From assembly GCA_034766995.1 (NCBI GenBank), contig CM068315.1, positions 22,219,062 through 22,283,061 on the forward strand: a DNA stretch of 64,000 nt. The letters run 5' to 3'. Below the pieces are notes generated by a model, which did not search any database, was not told the DNA's origin, and saw only the letters and a list, made by a program, of their open reading frames with translations. Origin of the DNA: Acanthacorydalis orientalis. Lineage: Eukaryota; Arthropoda; Insecta; Megaloptera; Corydalidae. This document shows, one piece after another, positions 25,675 through 38,850 of this stretch; position 1 is the stretch's first letter, and each line of letters begins with the position of its first letter. The position numbers were made by a program, and so were the translations under genes.

Positions 25675-26824
25675 TAAGTAAGAATATTAATAAATATAAG
25701 AATATTAATAAATAATAATAAATTTAGTCCAAATGATCGTCAAAAAAAATAAAAAAATATGACAAGACATAAATTCAACTTTAATGCACTGGCAACAATA
25801 CATACTAAAACGTGTTTTACTAATTACAAAATACTTATATTTGAAGTGAATTTCGATCACTCACTTGTCTAATGTTGCATTTTCAAATATCATTAATTTA
25901 AAATTCAAGTTTGAAGAGTTCAGTATGTAAATGTTAACAGTATTACAATTTTGAAAATAATGTCTACTATCATATTAACAATAATGTAGAAATTGGTAAG
26001 TAAAAAGGAGATTTAGTTACAAAACGAACTCATTATTGAAAACATGCCATGTCAGTTAATTAAATACAAATAAATAAAGACCGATTAGTAAACAGATGTC
26101 GAAAAGAACATGAAATGTCTAAATGATCAATTAAAGCATGTATTCGTCAACGAAATCTATTAATTGCAGTGAGTTCGTTGTTCGGTTCGTTAGTTTTACC
26201 GCAAATCATAATCTATGCATGCGAATCAAATACCAGTAATTATATATGTTGTCCGTAAAAATTATGTAAATGTCGATTCTAATTGAGAAGAAAGTAATTG
26301 TTATACTATTATTTACCAATGCGATTTGTTATTCGCAATAGTTGGTTTTTGGATCGTCGTCACGGTCAGATTTTCACATGATTATTTTCAATGCACGTTT
26401 GACCTACTTGTTCAAAATTATGTTATTATTAACGTTTGCGCGTTTTTTAATAAAAATCTTGTCATCTAATATAAGACAAGGTTTATTTTAGATTGTTGAA
26501 AGTAAAGATAGTTTAATTATAATTTAAAAAAAAAAACATATTACATTCAAAAATACATTTGTTTCACTACATTTATCAAATCACCGCAGTTCTCTTAGGA
26601 TGTAAAATGACAGGTTTTCAATTCCTACTCAAAATAAATATATTTCAAGTTTAAATAAATGTCATTAAGGACGTATTGGCGATATATTAAGTAAAAGTGC
26701 ACAAAAATCAAAATTAACAAATATATCGCTTTAATAAAGGAGCAAAATAAATTATAATAAATACAACGGTTAATTTCTTTCCGCCGATCATTTTGACTAT
26801 ATTTAATATTATTGATATTATTAT
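25675..26824. other. Non-coding stretch, nothing recognised
   Basis: AT-rich, with a short tandem block of TAAGAATATTAATAAATA-like units at 25677-25720. No frame with splice signals or known motif was found. Confidence 0.45.
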
Positions 26825-27130
26825 TACGGCAGTACATTCAAATGTAAAAATGATTTCAACTTGACAAAACTTTTTTTTTTAATTTAAATGATGCTATTTA
26901 CTGATAGACATTGATTAGTCATATTTAAACATGAATAAAAAATGTAAATATGTATTATATTTATGAAAAGTACAAATATTTAGTCTTATTAATTGAGATA
27001 TTCAACATGTTCTCGAAACGTTAAAAGTGACAATATAACAACATTTCCATGATTCATAAGGTGGCAGCTTTTCACATTAAAGAAAAATCGAGTTAAAAGA
27101 TATCTAAAACACTAAGATATTTTCATTTCT
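26825..27130. repeat. Dispersed repeat family S, copy 2
   Basis: Shares with copy 1 the blocks GTACATTCAAATGTAAAAATGA, CTATTTACTGATA, CATATTTAAACATGAATAAA and ATTTAGTCTTATTAATTGAG with ATATTCAACAT in the same order and spacing. Non-coding. Confidence 0.5.
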
Positions 27131-27241
27131 TATAGAAATATTTCATCATTTATTGGATAAGTGTCAGATAAATCTTTTTTCTGATTATATTAACACATGT
27201 GCGTTATGCACATTTAATGTTCTTCAATATATTACACAGTA

Positions 27242-28172
27242 TGTCCAGGGTCTGGTGCAACTGGTATCGAAAAAAAATACAAGATGTCAATTATTTTTTG
27301 TTTTTATTTTATTTTTATTCAAAATACAATTCAATACAAGTCTGGAAGTGATTAGAAAAATTCGAAGCAGTCACTGTTTACGAATCGCTTTTAAAATCTC
27401 GGTCGAAACTATTTGGATATCCTGGATGGTGTCGTAATGCTTTACTTTCATCACTATTTGAATTGATTCGTTTTGAATCGAAGATCTTTGATTCCTAGTG
27501 ATGAAGGAATGTTGCTTCCTTTTGTAAGTGACTCATCTTGAAACTACCATGTTTCGTCACTTCTTATGATGTTTTTCATGAAATCCGGATCAATATTAGC
27601 CGCTCTTAGCATGTCTTGGCAGAACTCTACCTGGTGCCTTTTTGATCTTCTGTCAGAATGTGTGGTACTCTGTACAGACCTTTCGTTTGCTCAAATCCTT
27701 GGTTAGACATTTATATACAGTGGTTTTAGATATATATCAGTGAGTTCCTCGATAAGTCTTGGAGACACTTAGCGGTTCGATCTAAGGATTTCAAGCACTT
27801 TTTGTACGTTTTCGAAGGTACGTCTTGTTTTTGATGGCAGTGCTCGTGGAGCACCTACGATGCCCTCCCTGCCATCACGAAATCGAGCATATAACCTAAA
27901 AACGTTGGAATGATTCAAACAATCACTACAGTCCACACTTGATATCATTTCGTATGTTTCGACAACAGATTTGCCCAACTTAAAATTTAAAATTGGCTTT
28001 TTGTTCCATAATGTTTTTTTTGACGAGTGTCAAGAAGGTACTGTCACATTTAATATCAAAACTAATGACGCAGACATGCTAGCGCCTTCACATTTTGGGT
28101 GGCCATAGCTACAGTGTCTTTTTATAACGCAACCATTCAACAGATGGCACTGCAGTCGTACTAGACCCTGGA
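27242..28172 (-). mobile_element. Internally deleted mariner G
   Basis: Ends are TGTCCAGGGTCTGGTGCAAC on the left and TCCAGGGTCTAGTACGACTG read inward on the right, with TA duplications at 27240-27241 and 28173-28174. The minus-strand transposase keeps its N-terminal helix-turn-helix region (27769-27978: GKSVVETYEM, NVFRLYARFRDGREG), a decayed first-Asp motif (RSDETWWFQ near 27550-27580), then jumps to the C-terminal region (DTIQDIQIVSTEILKAIRKQ near 27375-27430). The second and third Asp segment is deleted. At 931 bp it is about 350 bp short of full length and has stops as well. Confidence 0.82.
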
Positions 28173-28174
28173 TA

Positions 28175-29139
28175 CTGTTTAATTATTTCTATAACATTTT
28201 CTGGTTTAATATTAATACAAATTGATTTATCTCATAAATTATCTAATTCTATCATCAACGTACCTAAAAGGGAAAGAATGTGCGAATAATTTTATATATT
28301 GATAAATTCTCGAATTCTTTGATTTTTAGATTTACTATAGATATTCTTTTAGATATTATCTATATAAAAATTATTGATAATATAACAAAAAAAAAACTCA
28401 CCGATAAGGTATCATACCTCATTACCGATAAGGTATATTAAAACAAAAGTGTTAAACTAAAAAAATATTACTGACAAAATATAACATATTAATTTCATAT
28501 CGAATGATTATAGATTAATGCTATCTGGACATAAAATTCTACCTAGTCAATGGTTTTGTATGAAATCGCTGAGCAGTGAATGCCCCCAATCTCTAGCACG
28601 AAACCGTCGAGTAGATACAGATTAATGTATCTTTTAAAAATGCGTGATTTTAATGACTGAAAATATATGTACATAATATTAGTTTAGCAAATAGCATAAA
28701 AGTTTCATAGTAATTACTCCTTAAAAAGTTTGAAGAAACCAACATAAAAATTTTATGAAATGAAATTAGTTTCATACATGTATAGAACATAAAAACAGTC
28801 AATTGAAACTAACCTGCAAAATGAATTTTCCCACGTAAACTTGGCGTTAATCTTGTAAGATATCATCATACCATTTTTGAACGTTTTTCACTACTATAAA
28901 AAAATGTAGACACGAAAAATTGTAGGAAATGGAGTATGATAACTGCTTATGAGAAAAGCATAGAAGACTATGAGATATAATACGGAAACATCACTTTTTT
29001 ACCCTCAATCAATCCTCAGATATATTGTTAATTGATAAAAGATTAACATATTACATTAAAGAACTTTTTACCAACAAATACTTTAATTATTCATTTTAAT
29101 AAGTAAAAAATAACAAGTTTAAATTAACTAGTGTTTCTA
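28175..29139. other. Non-coding stretch, nothing firmly recognised
   Basis: AT-rich with a short direct repeat ACCGATAAGGTAT at 28400-28434. Patches of higher complexity near 28540-28620 and 28820-28890 have no frame long enough to assign. Confidence 0.4.
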
Positions 29140-29440
29140 TTTTATTTTACCAAGACAACGACCCCGCTGATTGTGCACACAAGCCTACAATTGCTGTTCT
29201 ACAATTGATCAAAATCGTAAAAACGGCATCGCAAAATCCTAATATTAATCCGCTCAATCATTTACGAGAATATCTTTTCCGAAAGTATGCACTAACCACA
29301 TATAAGGACAAAGGTCATTGCAACAAGTAATTATAGAGGTATGGTCAAATATTCCACTTGAATTTAAAAAAAATTATATAGACTAGATGTGATCATTAAA
29401 AGTAAAACAAAATCAACTCAACAAAGTATTGACAACAATT
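29140..29440 (+). pseudogene. Tc1-like transposase relic, C-terminal part
   Basis: Plus-strand translation gives FYQDNDPADCAHKPTIAVLQ followed by KTASQNPNINPLNHLREYLF and RKYALTTYKDK. This matches the Tc1 order QQDNDPKHTA...PPQSPDLNPIENLWEYL...RK: the second catalytic Asp block is readable, while the Glu of NPIENLW is replaced in NPLNHLR. Stops follow. No terminal repeats were identified, so the limits are approximate. Confidence 0.72.
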
Positions 29441-29629
29441 CTAAAGATTTTTAAAATAACTGAAATTTAATATATTTTATATAATTATTTTGAAAAAGCT
29501 ATTCTTTCCATGATTTTTTAAAGTTTTTATCGATTTTTTTAATAATATATACGAACAACAATTTATTAAATAAAATTGAAATTTCTTAAAAAAACATTCT
29601 CTATACAACTGAATGTTTCTGACTCTATA

Positions 29630-29633
<4 letters not shown>

Positions 29634-29707
<74 letters not shown>
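29634..29707. repeat. (TA)n microsatellite
   Basis: TA tract of about 74 bp. Confidence 0.97.
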
Positions 29708-29710
<3 letters not shown>

Positions 29711-29808
29711 TTACTCTCAGTCATATTTATACATGCAAATGCTATCAATTAAAAAACACGTGCACACTACTAAATATGAACTTCTTTTACATATTTCATA
29801 TAACAATA

Positions 29809-30727
29809 CAAGGTCAGACAAGTAATGCGACCGATTTTTTTTCTCGGCCTGTGGTAACACTGCGAACCTGTAACTCCGCCACCGTAATAGCAGATCCCTA
29901 CTCTCTCGATTGAGACCTTGACCACCCTCGTACGATCATTTCTTCGCCAGCTGTTTAGTGTTTTATAACAACGCGCGAGTAGTGCATGTCACGAAAGCCC
30001 ACCGAATGAACATCGCTCAAGATTGTCTCGAGCAGGTTGAAAGTGATCCTACTCTTCTCGATCGAGTTATTACTGGTGATGAAAGTTGGTTCTTTCAATA
30101 TGACCCCGAAACTAAACGACAAAGCCAACAGTGGCTGTCCCCTGGAGCACCAAGGCCAAAGAAGGCGAGAATGAGCAAGTCCAAAGTGAAAACCATGTTG
30201 ATTTGCTTCTTCGACAGCAAAGGGGTGGTTCACAAAGAGTTTGTACCACCTGTACAAACCGTAAATCAAGTATTCTACCGCAATGTGCTCGAAAAATTAC
30301 GAAAAAGGGTGCTCAGAGTGCGTCCAGAGATCGCGAAGACTTGGGTTCTGCATCACGACAATGCTCCCTGTCACAGTGCGTTCAGCGTCTCTCAGTTTTT
30401 GGCGTCTAAAGGCATCGCAACGTTACCACAACCGCCCTATTCACCGGACATGTCACCCTGCGACTTTTTCCTATTCCCCCATATGAAAAAATTCGTCAAA
30501 GGTCGACATTTTGACTCCGTTGAAGATATCCAAGAATCTGTGACGAGGGTACTCGGAGAGGTCCCACAAGAAGTGTTCCAGAATTGTTACGAAAACTGGA
30601 AAACTCGCTGGAATAAGTGTATAGATGCGGGAGGGGACTACTTTGAAGGGGATTGCAGCGATGTACCTTAATTTTTAAATATACTCGATTTTTGAATTTT
30701 GTCGCATTACTTAATTGTCTGACCTCG
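29809..30727 (+). mobile_element. Mariner family A, copy 2 (N-terminal deletion)
   Basis: Left end CAAGGTCAGACAAGTAATGC (a 3-4 bp deletion relative to the other copies) and right end, read inward, CGAGGTCAGACAATTAAG, flanked by TA at 29807-29808 and 30728-30729. The 5' leader is nearly identical to copies 1, 3 and 4. Just before the normal start codon the sequence jumps (CACGAAAGCCCACCGAATG) to the region ahead of the first catalytic Asp, removing roughly 120 codons including the helix-turn-helix DNA-binding domain. Copy 3 has the same junction. Confidence 0.95.
29958..30671 (+). CDS. Mariner A transposase lacking its DNA-binding domain (open frame)
   Basis: A 237-codon frame is open from an ATG in the former leader to TAA. 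After about 15 leader-derived residues it reads KAHRMNIAQDCLEQVESDP, RVITGDESWFFQYDP (first Asp), WVLHHDNAPCHSAF (second Asp) and SPDMSPCDFFLFP (third Asp), with 34 residues between the last two. All three catalytic Asp are therefore intact. Missing is the N-terminal half that binds the terminal repeats, so cleavage of its own ends is not expected. Whether the frame is translated is unknown; it could only act through dimerisation with a full-length partner, which is inference. A PPVQTV variant differs from PPGQTV in copies 1 and 4. Confidence 0.8.
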   Translation: MFYNNARVVHVTKAHRMNIAQDCLEQVESDPTLLDRVITGDESWFFQYDPETKRQSQQWLSPGAPRPKKARMSKSKVKTMLICFFDSKGVVHKEFVPPVQTVNQVFYRNVLEKLRKRVLRVRPEIAKTWVLHHDNAPCHSAFSVSQFLASKGIATLPQPPYSPDMSPCDFFLFPHMKKFVKGRHFDSVEDIQESVTRVLGEVPQEVFQNCYENWKTRWNKCIDAGGDYFEGDCSDVP

Positions 30728-30954
30728 TAAGTTATTTTAAACGTTACACCTTTTAAACATTAATTAACAACAACAAAGAGACAAAACAATACAAAATGAA
30801 AACAACCCTATTTTAAACTCAAATTCGCATAAAACAAATTTATTACCAGAATATAGTCCAAAAATTTTACAAATGTAACAAAATGTTATAAATAATAAAA
30901 TGTTGGGTCTAATTACTATTATATAGTTGCTAATAGTAATTATTATATAAATTG

Positions 30955-31410
30955 CTTCTAATTACTTCTGTTAACTCGTTTGGCATCGATTTCACCAATT
31001 TTTCGATAACTTCGGGGCTGATATTTTCCATTTCGCATCCAATCGTTTTTTTCATTGTTGTAATTTCGAATTTCTGGATTCTATGCTTAAGCATTGTCCA
31101 CAAAATTTCAATTGAGCTGATGTCAACCGTTGTGTGTGGGGAGGGGGATCGTTTCCATAACTTTTCGATAATTGTTTAGAAACCATGATCGGTTTATATA
31201 ATAATAGTGCGTAGAATCGTTACTTTCATAGAATATATAATTGTTTAGGGTTCCCAAACGTGTCGAACTGCAGTCCAGTTTTAAAATATTAGTGAACTTC
31301 AATTTGTTCACAATATTTTCTATAAAATGAAAATTCTCAATATAAGAAACGAAAAAACATACCTACACCATAACTGAGCCGCTACTGTATTTCACAGCAA
31401 GTTAAAAATA
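30955..31410 (-). pseudogene. Tc1-like transposase relic, C-terminal half
   Basis: Minus-strand pieces follow the Tc1 order: a decayed GSVMVWGCF block near 31370-31400, FHFIENIVNKLKFTNIL (usual FIDGIMNKEKYINIL), FYESNDSTHYY in place of FQQDNDPKHT, then DISSIEILWTMLKHRI (usual DLNPIENLWAVLKRRI, the Glu is kept) and ISPEVIEKLVKSMPNELTEV, the C-terminal signature. Several stops and shifts. Both ends are undefined. Confidence 0.78.
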
Positions 31411-31425
31411 TCTTACATCTAAGCC

Positions 31426-31530
31426 TTAACTGAATTTTCTCCAAATAATTTGCTTTACATCAGTTTGAAACACGTATTGACGTGTTTCAAACTGATGTTA
31501 AGCAAATTATTTAAAGAAAATTCAGTTATA
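31426..31530. repeat. Long near-perfect hairpin, arms about 50 bp
   Basis: The arm around 31426-31475 (core AATTTGCTTTACATCAG then TTTGAAACACGT) is complementary to 31480-31530 (ACGTGTTTCAAACTGATG then AAGCAAATTATT) with only a few mismatches and a 4-nt loop. It lies just upstream of the Tc1 relic. No coding capacity. Transcription of either strand would give a stable stem-loop; whether it is transcribed is unknown. Confidence 0.9.
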
Positions 31531-31663
31531 AGAAATAACTGTAATTATAAAAGAACGAACAAAAATGTTAATACGTAATGAAATGTAGAAATATATTTTT
31601 TAATATATAGCTTTCTAGTGTACGAATATGGCTGGAAGTAACTGTATGTATGTGTGTGTGTGA

Positions 31664-31664
<1 letters not shown>

Positions 31665-31718
<54 letters not shown>

Positions 31719-31722
31719 TAAG
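31665..31722. repeat. (TG)n-(TA)n microsatellite
   Basis: TA tract of about 58 bp following a TGTG run at 31648-31662. Confidence 0.96.
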
Positions 31723-32020
31723 TACATATTAAATATAATTTTATATAGAAAACTTATCGTTATGAAGATTTTCATAAAATATTGTTGGCAATGATTGTTT
31801 TATGTAAATGAAATTTTATTCTTTAACACTTTTACTTTTCTCGTTCGACTCGACTAAAATAGAAAACTACATTAAATCGACGTAAGAGCATTTATAAAAA
31901 CATATGGTGCATACGATAAACATATATTTTCACGTCGATCATTTAGACACAAACACAAGCATGCGTGCACGTCGTTAATATCATCTGTTACCCAGTTACC
32001 CACATATGCAGGTAAGATGT

Positions 32021-32024
32021 ATAC

Positions 32025-32104
<80 letters not shown>
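32021..32104. repeat. (TG)n-(TA)n microsatellite
   Basis: GTGTGT run followed by about 48 bp of TA dinucleotides. Confidence 0.96.
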
Positions 32105-32107
<3 letters not shown>

Positions 32108-32385
32108 TAAACGGTAATATGTCTTCAATTACTATTATTTTCTACGACATATGTTGACAACGAATTAGAAACGAAACCAGATGACGCTCGACAACTGTAA
32201 ATAAATACGACTTCTCTACGGGACATGTAAAATGAACTTGTAGTAAAAATTGTACCATTTTTGAAGCCGGACGTAGGTCAATGTTGTATGAAACTGTCTA
32301 CTTGCCCGCGATAAAAGTATACATTAATCAAATATTTGAATACACATTGTGCATGCGGGGTACTTGGTCCTTTATAATTATATTG

Positions 32386-32387
<2 letters not shown>

Positions 32388-32448
<61 letters not shown>
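32388..32448. repeat. (TA)n microsatellite
   Basis: TA tract of about 61 bp. A smaller one lies at 32863-32891. Confidence 0.97.
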
Positions 32449-32858
32449 TTATGTATAACACACACTATTTTAAAAAAAATATTATCTGACTAATACTATT
32501 TTATAATCCATTTATTTAATGTACTTATGATAGACTAGAAACAATCTAAGCAACTGCAGTCAAATAAAGTTTACTGCAAAAAGCGGATATAGTATGTAAG
32601 CACCAAAGACTTTTATGACAATACTCTTGAGGAACAAGCAAAAATATTCTTCCAAGAAAGATCATGTTTGGAGCAGTATACTCTCATTTTATATATTTAG
32701 TTTGTATAATTTCGCTTTCTAGTGTTTTTCAAAATGGCATGAAAAGTTACAAAAATATGAATAAGTTGTAAAAATAAAATTACAAGAATACAATAAATAA
32801 TTTTGTCAGTTTTTATTAAAATGTAATTCATGTAATAAAATTCCAAATTCACAGGTAG

Positions 32859-32894
<36 letters not shown>

Positions 32895-33279
32895 ATTTGA
32901 ATATACTTTGAATAAAACATCTACTCGGCGGAAACACTCGCCAAATAAAATAAAAGTAATTAAGTAACAAAAAGCGAGGATTATATTAGTGTACAAGGGA
33001 AACAATGTAACATAATTATATACGAAAATATTTTAGAATGTTATTTAGTCTATTGTTTTAAATATTAATAAACGTGTTTTCTTATCAGTCTCTATTATAA
33101 AATCACTTGCTTATGCTCAGTCTCCAAAATCTTCATCTTCTGCATGCAACGAAGTAAGGTTCCCACATAATGTCGGCAACCAATTCATATATACTTTGCC
33201 GAAGTATAGTTTTCATTTATAGTGCATAACAGTACCGCATGAATGTATATAATTCATATTTTACAACATTAAAATCCGC
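32449..33279. other. Non-coding stretch, nothing recognised
   Basis: AT-rich sequence with one small TA tract; no exon or relic identified. Higher-complexity sequence begins near 33100 and passes into the retrotransposon relic. Confidence 0.4.
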
Positions 33280-34060
33280 CTGACAACGTACGTTAACGAC
33301 GTTACCGCGAGTTGTGCACGGAGATCTTTGTCTACGAAACAGTAGCAATCGTGCAGTAATGGCAGCCGAAGTCATCCACGCGAAGCTGCAAACTCATCTG
33401 AACTCTAAACGTACTATCGTAGGTGGATAATTATAGTGAATATACATAAGACTGTAACAGTACTGCTTAACGTTACGCGTTCTTGAATACACGAGTTCGA
33501 TACTTCGTGCTCGACGAATCCCCGATTGAGTGGTCGGACGAAGCAAAATTTATAGGTGTCATGCTCAACTAGTATATGAACTTCAGAAGCCATACAAAGT
33601 ATCTGTTGATGAAGGTTTAATACATAACTTTGCAGATTATATCCGCCACTAAATAGGAAGTCGAAGTTGTCACTGAAAAATAAGCGCATGCTCTACCTCA
33701 ACTACATTCGACCGATTGCATGATTTGTACACGTGCGACTTGGGCTTACTACCCAGCTAATACGAAATGGTTACATATATTTCGAAACAGATGAATACGT
33801 TTAATTGGGAACGCGCACTATTTGGTACGAAAAACAACACCACGCACAACGACCTCCGGCTTCTTACAATCGACAAGTTTACCCGACGACAATCACGCCG
33901 ATTGTGCAATCGAGATGAGTGAGAATCCGTTAATTCGGACTCTCGCTAAGAATAATCTAGTCGCCACAAATGGTCCAGTTGCTTGCGCCGGAGGACGAGG
34001 AGGAATACGAAGTCGTCAATTACAATTTATTTTATGAATCACGAGAATAAAATTACTGCC
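33280..34060 (+). pseudogene. Jockey-like non-LTR retrotransposon relic (reverse transcriptase C-terminus)
   Basis: The region is markedly richer in G and C than its surroundings. Plus-strand pieces in three frames follow the order of a jockey-type reverse transcriptase after the catalytic motif: SSNRAVMAAEVIHAKLQTHL (usual thumb region), WIIIVNIHKTVTVLL, then SPIEWSDEAKFIGVML with MNFRSHTKYLL (usual VKYLGVTLD--L-F--H), MLYLNYIRPIA, ATWAYY, and a C-terminal SENPLIRTLAKNN (usual PNPLI). Stops and frameshifts make it inactive. It is 5'-truncated, as is normal for this class; no target duplication or tail could be fixed. Confidence 0.75.
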
Positions 34061-34490
34061 AATATTTAAAAAAAATATTCCGCAAAAGAAATAATGAATA
34101 AAAGATTACATTTTATTATAAATACTAACACGTTACATAGAGAAATACATTTTATACAAAGATCCTTTTCTACCCGGACATACGTACTACCGTTAATTAC
34201 AATTTTTAAATAATTTTGTTTCATGTCTTTTTATTTAATAAATAGCCGATTTCAACACGTTATACTTTCTGGTCAAGAGCATTACAGCCGAATCGTCAGT
34301 AATATACAATTATTTATGTTGCATTTGTTTTATTATATCAATTAAAAAAGAGCAGTGACAATTTCAACATTTACATACATTTTCATTTAAGGACTAATTG
34401 TTTATAATTAGAATTTTACATTACACGAATTCTAAAACAAATACCTTTTTTATTTTAAAATTAATTTTTAATTTATTGCATTTTTGATAA

Positions 34491-34566
<76 letters not shown>

Positions 34567-35091
34567 TTATGAATAACGTGAAGTGAAAAACGAAATTAAA
34601 ATAAATATATAATTTAATTTTTTTCTATTTTAATTCTACATTAAGTAATTAAATAACACACTTATAACATGATTCAACTTTCAACTCGCAGACATTCATT
34701 TTTTTATATTTTATAAAGTTATCTTGTAAATTAATTTACAAGTAAAATTTATTTACATAAATACTTTTACAAAATGACTAATTTGTATAACAGTTTTAAA
34801 TATTGAATTTATGTAAAAGTTCTGAAAATATTGCAGGTATAGAAATTATAATTTCATAAATGAAGAGGTTTTTTTTTAATAAACTATGTATGTATTATTA
34901 TATAACTTGATATTTTACGACGATTCTTTAGCTTAAATCATACAAAACTACAAGGGAGAGCGACTAGAATTTTTTACAATCATGCCAATATTTGAAAAGG
35001 AGCATAACCATAATTTATACAAGTGTACAAGACCATAATTTATTCAAGTGAATTTTTATCTACTAAAGTCAATACAAATGTGTGTGTGCGC

Positions 35092-35093
<2 letters not shown>
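34061..35093. other. Non-coding stretch with (TC)n-(TA)n microsatellite
   Basis: AT-rich, no gene recognised. A compound repeat of TC then TA dinucleotides occupies about 34497-34564. Confidence 0.5.
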
Positions 35094-36517
<1,424 letters not shown>

Positions 36518-36723
36518 TATCTATTAAAGTATTGTGAAATACGAAATTCAGACTTATATATTTATTTGTGAATGTTTTGTAACATTAAAATCGAAGCATA
36601 ATTTAAAATGAACATTTGGCTTTCTGTTCTAAGGTACAGATATGATTACTGCTGTTTTATGAAAACAGAGCAAACTTGTTATTTTTCATATAATATTAAC
36701 AAATTGTATATTTTGTTCTAAAT

Positions 36724-36726
<3 letters not shown>

Positions 36727-36757
<31 letters not shown>
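36727..36757. repeat. (TA)n microsatellite
   Basis: Short TA tract; a longer one lies at 36965-37016. Confidence 0.93.
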
Positions 36758-36760
<3 letters not shown>

Positions 36761-36961
36761 GTTTTTTTTATTATAAAACAATAGTATTTACTTTAGAACA
36801 ATAGTAAAATAAAAAGAAGTACAGATCAACACCGGCTAAATCATTTATTATCATTATTTGAACACCACACTATTTACCCATATATCTTAATTTAATAATC
36901 TATTTTTTTTTTTGGTATTATGGAATGAATTTCATTTCATTAGAAAGACGTGTATATACAT

Positions 36962-36964
<3 letters not shown>

Positions 36965-37016
<52 letters not shown>
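36965..37016. repeat. (TA)n microsatellite
   Basis: TA tract of about 52 bp preceded by TACATA units. Confidence 0.95.
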
Positions 37017-37021
<5 letters not shown>

Positions 37022-37198
37022 AAAATAGTATAATACCATCTGTAATAGGGCCGAACAGATAGCATTATTTTTTTTTGATTTTTATACACTAGTGGTAACT
37101 AGTGTATTCGTTTAGTTCGTTTTGATAGTCCTTGACGACAAAAAAAAAATAATATTGAATATACCAATTGTATGTACTTTATATACGTTTGTGTATAA

Positions 37199-37693
37199 CA
37201 ATGGTAGGCAAACTGCGACTCCCAAAGCTACTCTGTGTGGTTCCCAAGACAATATTAGGTTTCGTTGCCATTTTTCCTAAACTTTTATATTAATAATCTA
37301 TAGTAATATAGCATGTACCATTATTAGAATATTTTATATATAAACGAGTAATTCACATTATCTTTTCACACATCCATATGTATTGTGTCCAAACTGCTGT
37401 TTAAGAGGGCTCTACGGTTATGGAAAATCGTTAAAAAAGATATGAAACTAAACAATTTTGTTAACTAAAATTTGCTGAATGCAATGAAACCAGATTCGGG
37501 ACGGGTTATCGTGTAAATTTTTGAGAAAAATATCTTTAAAAATGCAACTTTTAACACAGCCTCTTAGACAATAGACAGAACATACACATTTATAAATACA
37601 ATTTTAAAATATTTTCTGTGGCTCTTGAACATTCAAAAATGTATGAAAAATATAAAATGTGGCTCTTATGAAAGAATAACTTTCCCACCTCTG
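37199..37693. mobile_element. Non-autonomous hAT element
   Basis: The left end CAATGGTAGGCAAACTGCGA and right end (read inward) CAGAGGTGGGAAAGTTATTC resemble Charlie/ZBED-type hAT termini (CAG-GGTGGGCAAACTGCGG). Flanking 8-mers GTGTATAA (37191-37198) and GTGTACAA (37694-37701) agree at 7 of 8. The 495-bp interior has no transposase frame; both ends contain GTGGCTCTT-like subterminal motifs. Confidence 0.75.
37404..37564. mobile_element. Possible small MITE nested in the hAT element
   Basis: AGAGGGCTCTACGG on the left and AGAGGCTGTGTTAAAAG read inward on the right, each next to a TA (37402-37403 and 37565-37566). Terminal similarity is short, so this is tentative. Confidence 0.35.
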
Positions 37694-37999
37694 GTGTACA
37701 ACACTGTTAAATTGCATTAGTCTAGCAGCAGTCAAAAAGGATATAAGATTATACTTATATAAGATATAAAATTATGCTAGGATATAAGAGTATCTATACT
37801 TATAGAAAAGTTTGTTATATATTACTTCATTTTAATATTACTAGATGACAGTAGAATATTTTCATTGCGCTAATGAACAATGTACTGTCGTAAAAATTTA
37901 TTCCTATGATGATTTAGATATGATACATGAAACAATATAATTGTTTGTATTTTATTGAAACAAAAATTAATTGCTAATATTTTTATCTGAAAATATATA

Positions 38000-38486
38000 T
38001 TAGGTTGGTAGAAAAATAACTGTGGTTTATGACCTTCAAATTCAAATACATTTTTCTCTTTTTTGATTTTCCTAGCTGTAAGCTCTCGAATTGTTGTGCG
38101 TGATTCGGATTCAACTAACGCCTTCAGTTGGTCGTTATGAACTGAAGAAGGACTCCCGCGACCTTTTTCATCTTCAAGCCTCTCGTCCCCAACTTGAAAT
38201 TTTTTGAACCACCATTGTACCGTAAGTCCTTAACCAAAAGTATCGTTTAGTTTAGGAGCAATTTCTGCTGCTTTACTACCCTTTTTGAACTCATACAAAA
38301 AATTGCTCTTATCTGCTTCTTTTTCATCTTTAATTCAATAGCCCAATTTGAAGAAAAATTAGTAATAAAACCAAAGTGCACTTTAAAATGATACTAACAT
38401 GAACGCGATGAAATGACACTTTCATTGAAAAAATTAAGGTTAGAATTAAGAAAACAAAAACCACAATTATGTTCCTAGCAACCTCA
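38000..38486 (-). mobile_element. Internally deleted cecropia-type mariner I
   Basis: Left end TTAGGTTGGTAGAAAAATAA and right end read inward TGAGGTTGCTAGGAACATAA, with TA at 37998-37999 and 38487-38488. The minus strand keeps the N-terminal helix-turn-helix part of a SETMAR/Hsmar1-like transposase: LYEFKKGSKAAEIAPKLND, TVQWWFKKFQVGDERLEDE, VHNDQLKALVESESRTTI. All of the catalytic domain is deleted, giving a 487-bp MITE-like element. Its terminal repeat resembles that of element H. Confidence 0.85.
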
Positions 38487-38759
38487 TACATTACAGTACA
38501 TTAAGCAATTTATAAATTTGTACCTTGAAATAGAACTATTTGATGTCAAATAAGTACAAGCACTTATGAATTTATCACAATTTTTTCCAGTCAGTTTTAA
38601 TTCACTGAAGTCAATACATATATCTTCATTAGATGGAAAAGCTAAATTACATATACTATGGAAATTTATATACTTTTATTCAGATATAGAAACCTCCTGC
38701 AGTTTCATATCATATATTTTTATTTTTGTCACATTTTTATATCTTAGCAACACGTAAAC

Positions 38760-38850
38760 TAAAAAAAAAGTCAAATTTCGGTGAATTACAATTAATTTTT
38801 CTAAAATATAACCGACAATATGATCTTTTTCCATAAAAAAAAAACTGAAA
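38760..38850. repeat. Dispersed repeat family S, partial copy 3
   Basis: Contains GTCAAATTTCGGTGAATTAC followed by TTTTTCTAAAATATAACCGA, matching the corresponding block in copies 1 and 4. Limits uncertain. Confidence 0.4.

Noticed and set aside
27153..27437. 94-codon plus-strand frame
   Set aside because: It overlaps the terminal repeat and the antisense of mariner G, whose coding strand is minus.
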